DNA from: CAZYSK01 sp964649415
GTDB taxonomy: Bacteria > Chloroflexota > Anaerolineae > B4-G1
Direction of reading: 5' to 3'
Assembly (NCBI GenBank): GCA_964649415.1
Contig: CAZYSK010000006.1
Coordinates: 1 to 64,000 of the forward strand
DNA length: 64,000 nucleotides
Shown here: positions 25,631-34,652 of the stretch, piece after piece
How the letters are laid out: each line of letters starts with the position of its first letter
Position numbering within the stretch: position 1 is the stretch's first letter
Notes under the pieces: generated by a model
What the model saw: the letters and a program-made list of their open reading frames with translations, nothing else
The model's database searches: none
What the model was told of the DNA's origin: nothing
Translations under genes and position numbers: made by a program

Positions 25631-26989
25631 TTGAACATTCTGGAATACGTCGGGACACTGTTGCAGACAGGACTGGGCAGCCTGGCAGCCTATCTGGCCG
25701 CTCACGTCTTGTTGTGCTTGCTGCCGGCCTTCTTCATCGCTGGCGCATTATCGGCGCTGATCCCCAAGGAAGCCATCACCAAGTACCTGGGGCGAGATGC
25801 CCCCAAGTGGGTCTCCTACCCCGCCTCGGCCGTGGGTGGGTTCGTGCTGGCCGTGTGCTCGTGCACCATCATGCCGCTCTTCGCCAGCATTTACAAGAAA
25901 GGCGCGGGGTTGGGCCCGGCGATCACGTTCCTGTTCGTCGGTCCGGCGATCAACATCCTGGCCATCTCCTTCACCGGCGTGCAGATCGGCATGGACATCG
26001 CCCTGGCGCGGGTCGTGCTCTCGATCGTCTTCGGCATCAGCATTGGCCTGCTGATGGCCTGGTTCTTCCGCAAGGACGATGAGGCACACAACAGCGCCAC
26101 GAACGGCAACCGTGCTTTCGCCCAGGATGCGAAGGTGCCGGGCCGCACGTGGATCTTCTTCGTGCTGCTGCTGAGCGTGCTGATCACCGGCACCCTACAG
26201 GTAGGACTGCTGACGGATAGCTACGTCACGTTCACGCTCCCCGGCTCGTGGGCCGGCGAGTTCCAGGCGTGGCTGGACCGTATCGTGCCGCCAAACGCCT
26301 CCCTGGGGATCGAGGGGGTGAGCGTGCACGGCGTGTTCCTCATCGGCATGCTGGCCCTCATCGGGGTCGCGGCCTGGCTGGGGCTGAACAAGGTGGACGA
26401 GGGGTTCAACGCCTGGACCTACGTGGCCCTGGGATTGATCACGCTGACGCTGGTGGTAGCTTCCTTCAAGGTCGTGGCGGTCGAGGGCGGGATGAACGTG
26501 GGCATCACCGGCAAGTTGGTGGCGGAGATCCTGCTCATCGCCGCCGTGTGGTGGATGGCGGTCAAGGCTTTCGAGGCGTACGAGGTTCAGGAGTGGCTGT
26601 GGGAGATGTGGCGCTTCGTCAAACAGATCATCCCGCTGCTGCTGGTGGGGGTCTTCGTGGCCGGGATGGCGCGGGCCATCATCCCGGCGACCTGGATCGA
26701 GACCATCGCCGGACGCAACACGGTGTGGGCCAACCTGATCGGTGTGCTGTTCGGCGTCTTCATGTACTTCCCCACACTGGTCGAGGTGCCCATCGCGCAG
26801 ACGTTCCTGTCGCTGGGGATGCACCGTGGTCCGCTGCTGGCCTACCTGCTGGCCGACCCGGAACTGAGCCTGCAGTCGATCCTCATCACCAACTCGGTGA
26901 TCGGGAAGAAGAAGACGGCGGTATACGTGGTACTGGTGACGATCTTCAGTACCCTGTCGGGACTGATCTTTGGGTGGTTCGTCAGGTGA
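25631..26989 (+). CDS. arsP: ArsP/YraQ-type permease (DUF318)
   Basis: About 452 residues from a TTG at 25631, preceded by GGAGGTGTAGA; the in-frame GTG at 25616 lacks a site. Around eight to ten membrane segments occur in two similar halves. Conserved permease text: VLAVCSCTIMPLFASIYKKGAGLGPAITFLFVGPAINI with the CSC motif in the first half, and FGVFMYFPTLVEVPIAQTFLSLGMHRGPLLAYLLADPELS in the second. The family exports trivalent organoarsenicals (ArsP) or serves as an uncharacterised permease. The ArsR operators and thioredoxin partner favour a soft-metal or organoarsenical role. Confidence 0.88.
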   Translation: MNILEYVGTLLQTGLGSLAAYLAAHVLLCLLPAFFIAGALSALIPKEAITKYLGRDAPKWVSYPASAVGGFVLAVCSCTIMPLFASIYKKGAGLGPAITFLFVGPAINILAISFTGVQIGMDIALARVVLSIVFGISIGLLMAWFFRKDDEAHNSATNGNRAFAQDAKVPGRTWIFFVLLLSVLITGTLQVGLLTDSYVTFTLPGSWAGEFQAWLDRIVPPNASLGIEGVSVHGVFLIGMLALIGVAAWLGLNKVDEGFNAWTYVALGLITLTLVVASFKVVAVEGGMNVGITGKLVAEILLIAAVWWMAVKAFEAYEVQEWLWEMWRFVKQIIPLLLVGVFVAGMARAIIPATWIETIAGRNTVWANLIGVLFGVFMYFPTLVEVPIAQTFLSLGMHRGPLLAYLLADPELSLQSILITNSVIGKKKTAVYVVLVTIFSTLSGLIFGWFVR

Positions 26990-27001
26990 GAAAGGGAGCA
27001 A

Positions 27002-27060
27002 AGCGGCAAATCTGCAAATCGGCAAGTCGGCAAATCTGCAGGTCGGTATGTTAGCAAATC
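27002..27060. repeat. Short direct repeats (CAAATCTGCAAATCGGCAAGTCGG)
   Basis: Seven-to-eight-base units (GCAAATC, GGCAAGTC, GGTCGG) repeat about six times between the permease and the thioredoxin gene. This is probably slippage-derived low-complexity DNA. Confidence 0.7.
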
Positions 27061-27082
27061 AAGAGGATGTGGGAGGTATTTG

Positions 27083-27325
27083 ATGGAGATCAAGGTATTG
27101 GGGGGCGGCTGCCCCAAGTGTGAGCGACTGGAGAAACTGGCCCGCGAGGCAGCGGGTGAACTGGGTGTCGAGGCGACGTTCGTCAAGGTGAAGGACATGA
27201 CCGCGATCATGGCCTACGACGTTCTGAGCACGCCCGCGCTGGTGATCGACGAGGAGGTCAAGTCGTCAGGGCGCATTCCGCGCAAGGAAGAGATCGTGGA
27301 TTGGATGCGTCTCGCTCTCGGCTAG
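27083..27325 (+). CDS. Small thioredoxin-family redox protein (MTH895/redox-active disulfide type)
   Basis: 80 residues, ATG with GGGAGGTATTTG upstream. Thioredoxin-like fold with active site GGGCPKCERL (CPKC) at about residues 10-13 and the cis-Pro motif VLSTPALVID. These small proteins commonly follow DUF318/ArsP permeases and may reduce the bound metalloid or the permease Cys residues. It is the last gene of the ArsR unit. Confidence 0.9.
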   Translation: MEIKVLGGGCPKCERLEKLAREAAGELGVEATFVKVKDMTAIMAYDVLSTPALVIDEEVKSSGRIPRKEEIVDWMRLALG

Positions 27326-27505
27326 CCGGCGTTCGTCCACCTGGAAGCCTCAACCTGCGATTCCCAAGCGCACTACCCTTCTGTGTGAGCCTGGTCGGTG
27401 CCCATTGCGTCCAGGCAGGGGGAGCAGCCAGCATTCTCCTGATCGCCTCTGCTGTGATCCTGTCCGGTATGGTCAGGCCAAGCATAGGATAAGGACGGGA
27501 TGGAG

Positions 27506-27976
27506 TCAGGCCGTATCGTCCAAGCTTTCAGCAGGCATTGCCTCCAGGTCAATCTCGTCGAATCGTACAAAGTCTGCTTGATTGTACGTTGCCAGCCTAC
27601 GGACACCGTGGGTTAGCATCACGGCGACGACGTTGGCATCGTGGATGCTTTTGCCACGAACCTGATACCGTCGCACCAACGTACGTAGGAGTTCCGCGGT
27701 CGCCAGCGGCTCGTCGAGAACTGTAAGGCCGGGAAGAAGCACCTCAATCTGGGCCAGGACTTGATCTACAGTTAAGGATTTCTCGAAAACAGTGCCTCGC
27801 GTCAAAACGACTAGGTACTCACGCAGGATCTGAGTCGTGACGCAAAGGCGAAGCGCTTCTTTCTGCAGCGTTGCCAGCCATCTGCGTGCTTGCTGATGCC
27901 AAGGGTTGCCAGTGACCGTGCTGTATACAAGCACGTTGGTGTCTACTATGCAGCCATCACCGTCCACCGTCGCCAT
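27506..27976 (-). CDS. PIN-domain ribonuclease, VapC-type toxin
   Basis: 156 residues; ATG at 27976 overlaps the antitoxin end by 20 bases. PIN motifs: first acidic site CIVDTNVLVYS, conserved Glu in QILREYLVVLTRG, then SIHDANVVAVM (Asp) and the final ATYNQADFVRF (Asp). It would cleave RNA when free of its antitoxin. The layout, antitoxin first with overlapping frames, is standard. Confidence 0.88.
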   Translation of the reverse strand: MATVDGDGCIVDTNVLVYSTVTGNPWHQQARRWLATLQKEALRLCVTTQILREYLVVLTRGTVFEKSLTVDQVLAQIEVLLPGLTVLDEPLATAELLRTLVRRYQVRGKSIHDANVVAVMLTHGVRRLATYNQADFVRFDEIDLEAMPAESLDDTA

Positions 27977-28193
27977 AGAGTTCCTCCCGCCGCAGTTTGC
28001 CGCCCAGGTATTGCCCGCCATTGAGGACGGGCCATGCAAGCGGAGAGAGCGACGGCTTGGCTTCTTCGGTGGGCTTCCTCTCGTAGAGCAGAATCAGTTC
28101 CACTTCTCCCTCAGGCAATCCAGGAGGCAGTCTGGGGACCTCAAGTCGTCGGTCGGGTTGGATTTTTCCTTTTAGCTTGATCGCTTCTAACAT
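27957..28193 (-). CDS. Antitoxin of the PIN-type pair
   Basis: 78 residues from the ATG at 28193 with GGGAG upstream. The N-terminus MLEAIKLKGKIQPDRRLEV is the swapped-hairpin-like start seen in many antitoxins (AbrB/DUF104-like), and the C-terminus SLSPLAWPVLNGGQYLG would wrap the toxin. Family assignment is from style and position, immediately before and overlapping the PIN gene. Confidence 0.75.
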   Translation of the reverse strand: MLEAIKLKGKIQPDRRLEVPRLPPGLPEGEVELILLYERKPTEEAKPSLSPLAWPVLNGGQYLGGKLRREELYGDGGR

Positions 28194-28524
28194 AGGACAT
28201 ACTCCCTGCTCCCTGCATCCATTCGCTTGCGCACACGGGATTTTCCAGGAACTGTGTGGACTGTCCCTCAAGGAATGGCCGCCGTAAGCCATCGGCTTCC
28301 AGACCCGTTCGAACTCGTCAGCACAGCAATGACGTCCATATTGTACTACACAACACGCTCGTGCGCCAACACTGCCGACCAGCCACGTCGCGCTCCGGGC
28401 TCCCAGAAGCGGCTAGCCATTCCCGTTCCCGTCTAACGATGGCACGACGCAATCGGGCGATCCAGAAGAAAACGTCGATTCTGAGCGGGGTTCCCCAGGC
28501 CAGCAGGCACGGCCCAGTCCGCGC

Positions 28525-28552
28525 TTGACATATCCCACGGTTTGCGTATAAT
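28525..28552 (+). promoter_or_regulatory. Promoter of the MarR-ABC exporter operon
   Basis: TTGACA (28525-28530), 16 bases, TATAAT (28547-28552), both perfect consensus boxes. Confidence 0.85.
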
Positions 28553-28580
28553 AAGGCGGCTAAATATTAGCCGTCTTATT
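28550..28580. promoter_or_regulatory. Probable MarR operator
   Basis: AATAAGGCGGCTAA-ATA-TTAGCCGTCTTATT: 14-base arms with one mismatch, overlapping the end of the -10 box and the expected start of transcription. This is an ideal place for repression by the MarR protein encoded next. Confidence 0.85.
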
Positions 28581-28613
28581 ATTTGACGGCGCAGATGGCG
28601 AGGAAACCGCACT

Positions 28614-29069
28614 ATGTACCAAACTGAGACTGAAACGCTCGATCACCTGTTGGCCCACGTGTGCAGGTTGCACCACTCCCGGGCTCGCGAGCTACTCCAC
28701 GCGCTCGGCCTGTACCGGGGGCAGCCCCCGGTCCTGCACGCGCTGTGGGAACAAGAGGGGCTCACGCATTCCGATCTGGCGGCACAGATGCGCGTGAGCC
28801 CGGCAACGATCACGAAGATGATCCAGCGCATGGAGAAGGCCGGATTCGTCGAGCGCAGGGATGACCCAGAGGATCAGCGCGTCTCGCGCGTCTACCTGGC
28901 TGACGCCGGGCGCGCGATTCAGGCTGAGGTGCATCGGGTGTTGCACGAACTGGAAGGCGAAACCCTCGCCGGCCTGACCTCGGAGGAACGCGACGGGTTG
29001 CGCCGGGTGTTGCTCCGAATCCGCGAGAACCTGGTGCGTGCCACTGGCGAGGAGCCGTTCCTCGGGTGA
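28614..29069 (+). CDS. MarR-family transcriptional regulator
   Basis: 151 residues. Winged helix-turn-helix: GLTHSDLAAQMRVSPATITKMIQRMEKAGFVERRDDPEDQRVSRVYLADAG, with the recognition helix and the DxR wing turn. Helical ends provide the dimer interface. It probably represses its own operon through the palindrome at 28550-28580 and is released by a toxic ligand exported by the following ABC pair. Its end overlaps the upstream extension of the next frame. Confidence 0.92.
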   Translation: MYQTETETLDHLLAHVCRLHHSRARELLHALGLYRGQPPVLHALWEQEGLTHSDLAAQMRVSPATITKMIQRMEKAGFVERRDDPEDQRVSRVYLADAGRAIQAEVHRVLHELEGETLAGLTSEERDGLRRVLLRIRENLVRATGEEPFLG

Positions 29070-29109
29070 GGCCAGGGAGGCGCGCGCTCCCCGTCTGCTA
29101 GATAGCGAA

Positions 29110-30879
29110 ATGGACAAGGAGACGATTCAACGCATGGAATCAGTGAGAAAACTGGCAAGGTTCACGAAACCCTACTGGCGGCTGATGGCGTTAGCCCCGC
29201 TGTTGATGCTGCTTGAGGTCACGATGGATCTCATGCAGCCGATGCTGATCGAGCGCATCGTGGACGTGGGCATCGCGCAGCTCGACCTGGGCCTGGTCGT
29301 GCGCACGGGGCTCTTGATGATCGGCCTGGCGCTGGTCGGCGCGGTGGGCGGGATCAGCAACGGCTTCTTCGCGGTGAAGGCCTCGCAGGGCTTCGGCGCG
29401 GATCTGCGCGAGGCGCTCTTCCGCAAGGTACAGACGCTCTCGTTTGCCAACCTGGACGAACTGGAGACCGGGCGACTGGTGACCAACCTGACCAACGACG
29501 TCACGCAGGTACAACTGGCGCTACATCAGTTGCTGAGGATACTCATCCGCGCGCCTCTCCTGTTGATCGGGAGCATAATCATGGTGGTGCTCACCACGCC
29601 GCAGTTGCTCTGGCTGCCGCTGGTGCTGCTGGTCGTGGTTTTCATAGGTGTGCTGTTGATCGTCAACCGTGCCTATCCGCTCTTCGGCATCGTCCAGAAG
29701 ACGCTCGACGCGCTGAACACGGTGATGCAAGAGAACCTGGCGGGTGTACGCGTGGTCAAGGCCTTTGTGCGCAGGCAGCACGAAATGCAGCGCTTCGGCA
29801 CGGTCAACGAGGACCTGATGGACCAGACGATCCGCGTGGCGCGCGTGATCGCCATCACGATGCCGTTTGCCATGATAGCGATGAACCTCGGCCTGGTGGG
29901 CGTACTTTGGTTCGGCGGCGTTCAGGTGACGGCGGGCGGGATGCAGACCGGCGAGATTATCTCGTTCGTCAACTACCTGCAGCGGACGCTTATATCGCTG
30001 ATTATGGTCAGCATGATCGTGCTGCACATCTCGCGCGCCCATGCCTCCACGCAGCGCATCGCCGAGGTGCTGGATACCGAGCCAGTGGTGCAGAACAAAC
30101 CGGACGCCGTGCAGGATCGCCAGTTCCTGGGGCGCGTGGCGTTCGAAAAGGTGTGCTTCAACTACGATGACCACTGCGGCGATCCGGTGCTCAAGGACCT
30201 GGACTTTGTGGCCGAGCCGGGGCAGACGGTAGCCCTGCTGGGCACCACCGGGGCGGGCAAGTCGAGCCTGGTACACCTGATTCCCCGCTTCTACGACGTG
30301 ACCGGCGGGCAGGTGACGCTCGACGGCATCGACGTGCGTGACGTAGACAAGGACACGCTGAGGCGACACATCGGCATCGCCTTGCAGGAGACGGTGCTCT
30401 TCAGCGGCACCATCCGCGACAACATCCGCTACGGGCGGGCTGAGGCCAGCGATGAGGAAGTCGTCGCAGCCGCGATGGCGGCGCAAGCCCACGACTTCAT
30501 CATGAGCTTCCCCGAGGGCTACGATACAGTGCTTGGCCAGCGGGGCGTCAATCTATCCGGCGGGCAGAAGCAGCGCATCGCCATCGCGCGCGCGCTCCTG
30601 CTTCAGCCGGCGGTGCTGATCCTGGACGACAGCACCAGCTCGGTCGACGTGGAGACCGAAAGCAAGATCCAGGCAGCGTTGGAAGAGGTGATGCGCGACC
30701 GCACCAGTTTTGTGATCGCACAGCGCGTCAGCACGGTGTTGACCGCCGACAAGATCCTGGTGCTCGACGACGGGCAGATCGTCGCGCAGGGTACGCACGC
30801 CCAGTTGCTGGCGAGCAGCCCGATCTACCGCGAGATCTACGACTCTCAGCTAGGGAATGGAGCGACGGCCAATGGCTAG
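29110..30879 (+). CDS. ABC exporter half-transporter 1 (permease-ATPase)
   Basis: About 589 residues from the ATG at 29110; an ATG at 29134 with AAGGAG upstream is also possible. Type IV exporter membrane domain (six segments, LMQPMLIERIVDVGIAQ to about residue 310), then ATPase: Walker A GTTGAGKSSL, Q-loop GIALQETVLFSGTIRDNI, signature LSGGQKQRIAIARAL, Walker B LILDDSTSSVD. The Glu after Walker B is Asp (LILDDS) and the H-loop His is Gln (VIAQRVST). Hence this half probably carries the degenerate site of a heterodimer such as BmrCD/TM287-288. Confidence 0.92.
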   Translation: MDKETIQRMESVRKLARFTKPYWRLMALAPLLMLLEVTMDLMQPMLIERIVDVGIAQLDLGLVVRTGLLMIGLALVGAVGGISNGFFAVKASQGFGADLREALFRKVQTLSFANLDELETGRLVTNLTNDVTQVQLALHQLLRILIRAPLLLIGSIIMVVLTTPQLLWLPLVLLVVVFIGVLLIVNRAYPLFGIVQKTLDALNTVMQENLAGVRVVKAFVRRQHEMQRFGTVNEDLMDQTIRVARVIAITMPFAMIAMNLGLVGVLWFGGVQVTAGGMQTGEIISFVNYLQRTLISLIMVSMIVLHISRAHASTQRIAEVLDTEPVVQNKPDAVQDRQFLGRVAFEKVCFNYDDHCGDPVLKDLDFVAEPGQTVALLGTTGAGKSSLVHLIPRFYDVTGGQVTLDGIDVRDVDKDTLRRHIGIALQETVLFSGTIRDNIRYGRAEASDEEVVAAAMAAQAHDFIMSFPEGYDTVLGQRGVNLSGGQKQRIAIARALLLQPAVLILDDSTSSVDVETESKIQAALEEVMRDRTSFVIAQRVSTVLTADKILVLDDGQIVAQGTHAQLLASSPIYREIYDSQLGNGATANG

Positions 30880-32746
30880 ACAGACAAACAACGCACGAAC
30901 TGAGCGCAGCGGCAGAGAGCCGAACTTGATGCGCAGGCCCGGGCCAGGACATAGACACGGCATGCACGGCCCCGGGCCAAAGGCCAAAGATGCGCGTGGC
31001 ACGCTCGTCCGTCTATGGGGCTACCTCAAGCGCGAGAAGTGGCCCCTTGTGGGCGTGGTATTCCTGGTGCTACTGACAACCGCCCTCAGCGTGACCGGCC
31101 CCGCTTTGATGGGTATCGCCATCGACCGGTTCATCCTGGCAGGGGACCTGGCTGGCCTGGCGCGGATTGCGCTGGCGATGCTGGCGATCTACGCGCTGAC
31201 GTCGCTGGGAATCTGGCTACAGCAGATTGTCATGGCCAGCGTCGCGCAGCACGCCGTGCGTGATCTGCGCAACGATCTCTTTGCCAAGCTACAGACGCTC
31301 TCGCTGCGCTACTTCGACCAGCACCCGCACGGCGACCTGATGAGCCGCCTGAGCAATGACGTGGAGAACATCAGCAACGTGCTCACAGCGAGCGCCACGC
31401 AACTCATCGCCAGCGTGCTGACCGTCTCTGGCGTGACCGTGATGATGTTCGTCGTCAATGCGCCATTGGCTGTCGTGACGCTGCTGATCCTGCCGCTGAT
31501 GATGGTATTGACGAAAGGGGTGGCCCAGCGCACGCGCAAGGGATTCCGCGCGCAGCAGAAGCACCTGGGCGAACTGAACGGCATTATCGAAGAGACCATC
31601 ACCGGGCAGCAAGTGGTCAAAGCCTACGTGCGTGAGGAGGAAGCCATCGCGGAGTTCGACGTGGCCAACCGCAAGCTGCAGAAGGCAGCGACGCAGGCAG
31701 AGATATTCGCCGGCATGATGGGGCCGATCATGAACCTGATCAACAACGTCAGCCTGGCGCTGGTGGCGGGCGCTGGCGGCTGGATGGCCTTGCAGGGCTG
31801 GGCCACGGTGGGCACCATCGCGGCCTTCATCAGCTATGCCCGGCAGTTCTCCCACCCGCTGAACCAGATCGCACAGTTGTTCAACGTCATCCAGGCGGCG
31901 ATAGCTGGGGCCGAGCGCGTCTTCGAGGTCCTCGACGAGGAACCCGAGCTGACCGATGCCCCAGATGCCAAGCCACTGGAGCACATCGCGGGCAAGGTCA
32001 CCTTCGAGGACGTCTGCTTCGGCTACGAAGAAAGCGTGCCGGTGCTCAAGCACGTGAGCATGTACAACAACCCCGGCGAGACGATCGCACTGGTGGGGCC
32101 GACGGGCGCGGGCAAGACCACGATCATCAACCTGCTGACCCGCTTCTACGACGTGGACAGCGGCGCGATCCGCATAGATGAGGTGGACATCCGTGACTTC
32201 AGGAAAGACGATCTGCGCCGCAAGCTAGGGCTGGTGCTGCAGGACAACTTCCTCTTCGCCGATACGGTGATGGCGAACATCCGCTACGGGCGGCTCGACG
32301 CCACCGACGAGGAGGTGATCGCGGCGGCCAAGCTGGCCAACGCCCACTCGTTCATCCACCGCCTGCCGCAGGGCTACGATACAGTTCTGGCCGAGCGGGG
32401 CAGCAACCTGAGCCAGGGTCAACGGCAGCTTCTGGCCATCGCGCGCGCGGTGCTGGCCAATCCCGAGATCCTGATCCTGGACGAGGCCACCAGCAACGTG
32501 GACACGCGCACCGAGAAGCGCTTACAGGGAGCGCTGCTGCGGCTGATGGAGGGGCGCACCAGCTTCGTGATCGCTCACCGCCTGAGCACCATCCGCGACG
32601 CTGACTGCGTGATGGTGATCAACGATGGCGAGATCATCGAGCGTGGCACACATGAGCAGTTGCTGGAAGCGCGCGGATTCTATTACAACCTATACGTGAG
32701 CCAGTTCAAGGGACAGGCCGTGGTACCAACACTGCAGCCTGCATAG
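30872..32746 (+). CDS. ABC exporter half-transporter 2 (permease-ATPase)
   Basis: About 624 residues from the ATG at 30872 (GGAG nine bases upstream), overlapping the stop of its partner; an ATG at 30857 is possible. A Gly/His/Pro-rich N-terminal tail (GPGHRHGMHGPGPK) precedes the membrane domain (WGYLKREKWPLVGVVFLVLL). ATPase: Walker A GPTGAGKTTI, LVLQDNFLFADTVMANIRYG, signature variant LSQGQRQLLAIARAV, Walker B LILDEATSNVD with catalytic Glu, H-loop VIAHRLST. It supplies the consensus catalytic residues of the heterodimer. Multidrug or lipid export under MarR control is the likely role. Confidence 0.93.
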   Translation: MARQTNNARTERSGREPNLMRRPGPGHRHGMHGPGPKAKDARGTLVRLWGYLKREKWPLVGVVFLVLLTTALSVTGPALMGIAIDRFILAGDLAGLARIALAMLAIYALTSLGIWLQQIVMASVAQHAVRDLRNDLFAKLQTLSLRYFDQHPHGDLMSRLSNDVENISNVLTASATQLIASVLTVSGVTVMMFVVNAPLAVVTLLILPLMMVLTKGVAQRTRKGFRAQQKHLGELNGIIEETITGQQVVKAYVREEEAIAEFDVANRKLQKAATQAEIFAGMMGPIMNLINNVSLALVAGAGGWMALQGWATVGTIAAFISYARQFSHPLNQIAQLFNVIQAAIAGAERVFEVLDEEPELTDAPDAKPLEHIAGKVTFEDVCFGYEESVPVLKHVSMYNNPGETIALVGPTGAGKTTIINLLTRFYDVDSGAIRIDEVDIRDFRKDDLRRKLGLVLQDNFLFADTVMANIRYGRLDATDEEVIAAAKLANAHSFIHRLPQGYDTVLAERGSNLSQGQRQLLAIARAVLANPEILILDEATSNVDTRTEKRLQGALLRLMEGRTSFVIAHRLSTIRDADCVMVINDGEIIERGTHEQLLEARGFYYNLYVSQFKGQAVVPTLQPA

Positions 32747-32766
32747 ACTCGCGGAGGAGGCACTCA

Positions 32767-34029
32767 ATGAAGATCCGCTCTGTCACCATCTTTGCCGACA
32801 TCGCCCCGCCAGTAGACAGCGAGCAACTCGCGGGGTTGGCCGCGTTTGGCAGGCTGGCTCGCCAGGCATACCGGGAGGCCGGATTTGAGGTGCAGACGCT
32901 CCGGCTGGCGATGGACGTGTTCCCCAAACTGGCCCGCTCGCAGTGGGCCGGGCGCCCCGCCAGCTTCGCCGCCGAGTTGGAGGAGACCGCCCACGCGCAG
33001 GGCTTCGACTTCGTCGCCCTGGGTCCGGCCGGGAAGACGATGATACCGCTCGTGGCCGAGATCCTCGCGGCGACGCAGACCGTCTTCGCCACGGCGCACA
33101 TCGTGGATCCCCAGGCTGGCGTCATCGACGGCGAGGGGATTCGCGGCGCGGCGCGCGCCATACGTGAGGCCGCGCGTCTCGAAGACGGCTTCGGCAACCT
33201 GCGCTTCGCGGCGCTGGCGAACGTGCCACCCGGCACCCCCTTCTTCCCCGCCGCGTATCACGGCGGCGGCGCACCCGCGTTCGCCGTGGCCACCGAAGCC
33301 GCGGATGTCGCCGTGGACGCGTGCAGCGCTGCGCAGGACGCGGAGGACGCCTGTCGCCGTCTCACAGCCAGTATCGAGGCCGAGGCGAGGCGCATCGTCG
33401 CCGTAGCAAAACGACTGGCCCGGGCGCACGTCCCACAACCCTCTAGAGGCGGATGTCTGCATCCGCGCTTGCGCTTTGGCGGCATCGACTTCTCACTGGC
33501 CCCGTTTCCCACGCCGGAATGCAGCATCGGCGCAGCGCTGGAGGCGTTGACCGGGCAGCCGGCCGGGTCGGCGGGCACGTTGGCCGCCGCGGCAACGCTG
33601 GCCCAGGCCATCGACCAGGCACAGTTCCCCCACACGGGCTTCTGTGGCTTGATGCTACCTGTGTTGGAGGATGCGCTGTTGGCGCAACGTGCAGCCGAGG
33701 GACGCCTGCGCGTTGCCGAGTTGTTGCAGTGGTCTGCCGTGTGTGGCACAGGGCTGGACACGGTGCCGTTGCCCGGCGACGCGAGCGAGGACTGCCTGGC
33801 GCGACTGCTGTTCGACGTGGCAGCGCTTTCGGCGCGACTGCACAAGCCCCTCACGGCCCGCCTCATGCCACTCCCGGGCAAGGCGGCCGGGGAGCCGGTG
33901 CACTTCGACTTCGATTACTTCGCCGACGGCGGGGTGCTGCCGCTGGATGGGGAGGCTCAGCCAGGTCTGCTGGCGACAACCCATGCGTTGGCGCTGCACC
34001 GGCGACGTGGATCGCAAGAGTATCAGTAG
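32767..34029 (+). CDS. DUF711 (UPF0210) family protein
   Basis: 420 residues, ATG with GCGGAGGAGGCACTCA upstream. DUF711 text: KIRSVTIFADI, GFDFVALGPAGK, FATAHIVDP, PPGTPFFPAAYHGGGAPAFAVATEAADV, FGGIDFSLAPFP, and TGFCGLMLPVLEDALLAQRAAEG. The family is a PFL-like fold without known activity. Residues PQPSRGGCLHPRL (about 223-235) come from a family C repeat (33436-33466) inserted in frame, just before the strand FGGIDFSL. It follows the exporter by 20 bases and could be in the same transcript. Confidence 0.88.
   Translation: MKIRSVTIFADIAPPVDSEQLAGLAAFGRLARQAYREAGFEVQTLRLAMDVFPKLARSQWAGRPASFAAELEETAHAQGFDFVALGPAGKTMIPLVAEILAATQTVFATAHIVDPQAGVIDGEGIRGAARAIREAARLEDGFGNLRFAALANVPPGTPFFPAAYHGGGAPAFAVATEAADVAVDACSAAQDAEDACRRLTASIEAEARRIVAVAKRLARAHVPQPSRGGCLHPRLRFGGIDFSLAPFPTPECSIGAALEALTGQPAGSAGTLAAAATLAQAIDQAQFPHTGFCGLMLPVLEDALLAQRAAEGRLRVAELLQWSAVCGTGLDTVPLPGDASEDCLARLLFDVAALSARLHKPLTARLMPLPGKAAGEPVHFDFDYFADGGVLPLDGEAQPGLLATTHALALHRRRGSQEYQ
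33436..33466. repeat. Family C repeat inside the DUF711 gene
   Basis: CAACCCTCTAGAGGCGGATGTCTGCATCCGC, reverse orientation of the copy at 1764-1800 (flank CAACCCTCTAGAG). Read in frame as QPSRGGCLHP. Confidence 0.8.
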
Positions 34030-34083
34030 GCCGGCTCAACCGGAACACGAGCGACGGACAGGAGCAACAATGAGGAGAAAACG

Positions 34084-34590
34084 ATGACAAGAACCAGTCA
34101 TACGAGCTTCAAGATGATGTCCTTCGTGCACGAGACGCTCTATGGCCTATTCAGGGACCCTTACAAGGCCCTGCACGCCGCCGGACTCCAGACAGGTCAA
34201 GCGGTGCTGGAGGTGGGCTGCGGTCCCGGCTTTTTCACCGTGCCGGCGGCTGAGATCGTTGGGGAGACAGGCAGCCTCCTCTCGCTGGACGTCAACCCGC
34301 TGGCCGTGAAGCACGTCTACGACAAGGTCAAGGCAGCGGGGGTGACCAACACGTGGGTGATCGCCGCCAACGCCGCCCAGACCGATCTGCCCGATGCGGG
34401 TTTCGACCTCGTCTTCGTCTTCGGCCTCGGGCGCCCGGTCGGGGACCTGGAGGCGATGTGGGCCGAACTCCATCGCCTCATCAAGCCACAGGGCATTCTG
34501 TCGATTGAGGGGCGTCTCAGACCGCCGGAGCAGCTTTTCCGGTTCACCAAACGCCAGGGCCGCGTGGTCCAATTCCGCAAAGCCGGATAG
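34084..34590 (+). CDS. Class I SAM-dependent methyltransferase
   Basis: 168 residues, ATG with GAGGAGAAAACG upstream. Motif I VLEVGCGPGFFTVPAAE, acidic residue LSLDVNPLAVK, and the central NAAQTDLPDAGFDLVFVFGLG. UbiE/Methyltransf_25-like small enzyme; substrate unknown. It follows DUF711 closely (54 bases). Confidence 0.85.
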   Translation: MTRTSHTSFKMMSFVHETLYGLFRDPYKALHAAGLQTGQAVLEVGCGPGFFTVPAAEIVGETGSLLSLDVNPLAVKHVYDKVKAAGVTNTWVIAANAAQTDLPDAGFDLVFVFGLGRPVGDLEAMWAELHRLIKPQGILSIEGRLRPPEQLFRFTKRQGRVVQFRKAG

Positions 34591-34623
34591 CGCGCCCCTC
34601 CCCCACCGGCCCGCGCATCCCGC

Positions 34624-34652
34624 TTGACATCTTCCGGTAGTTCTGGTATCAT
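34624..34652 (+). promoter_or_regulatory. Promoter of the FtsK-like gene
   Basis: TTGACA (34624-34629), 17 bases, TATCAT (34647-34652). Confidence 0.85.

Larger units (their letters stand above)
28194..28613. other. Divergent spacer between the toxin pair and the MarR operon
   Basis: About 420 bases without a convincing gene. The right end holds the marR promoter and operator. The left ~300 bases show nothing recognisable apart from presumed antitoxin promoter DNA. Confidence 0.6.

Noticed and set aside
27002..27060. CRISPR array
   Set aside because: Units are only 7-8 bases, with no spacers of regular length and no cas genes.
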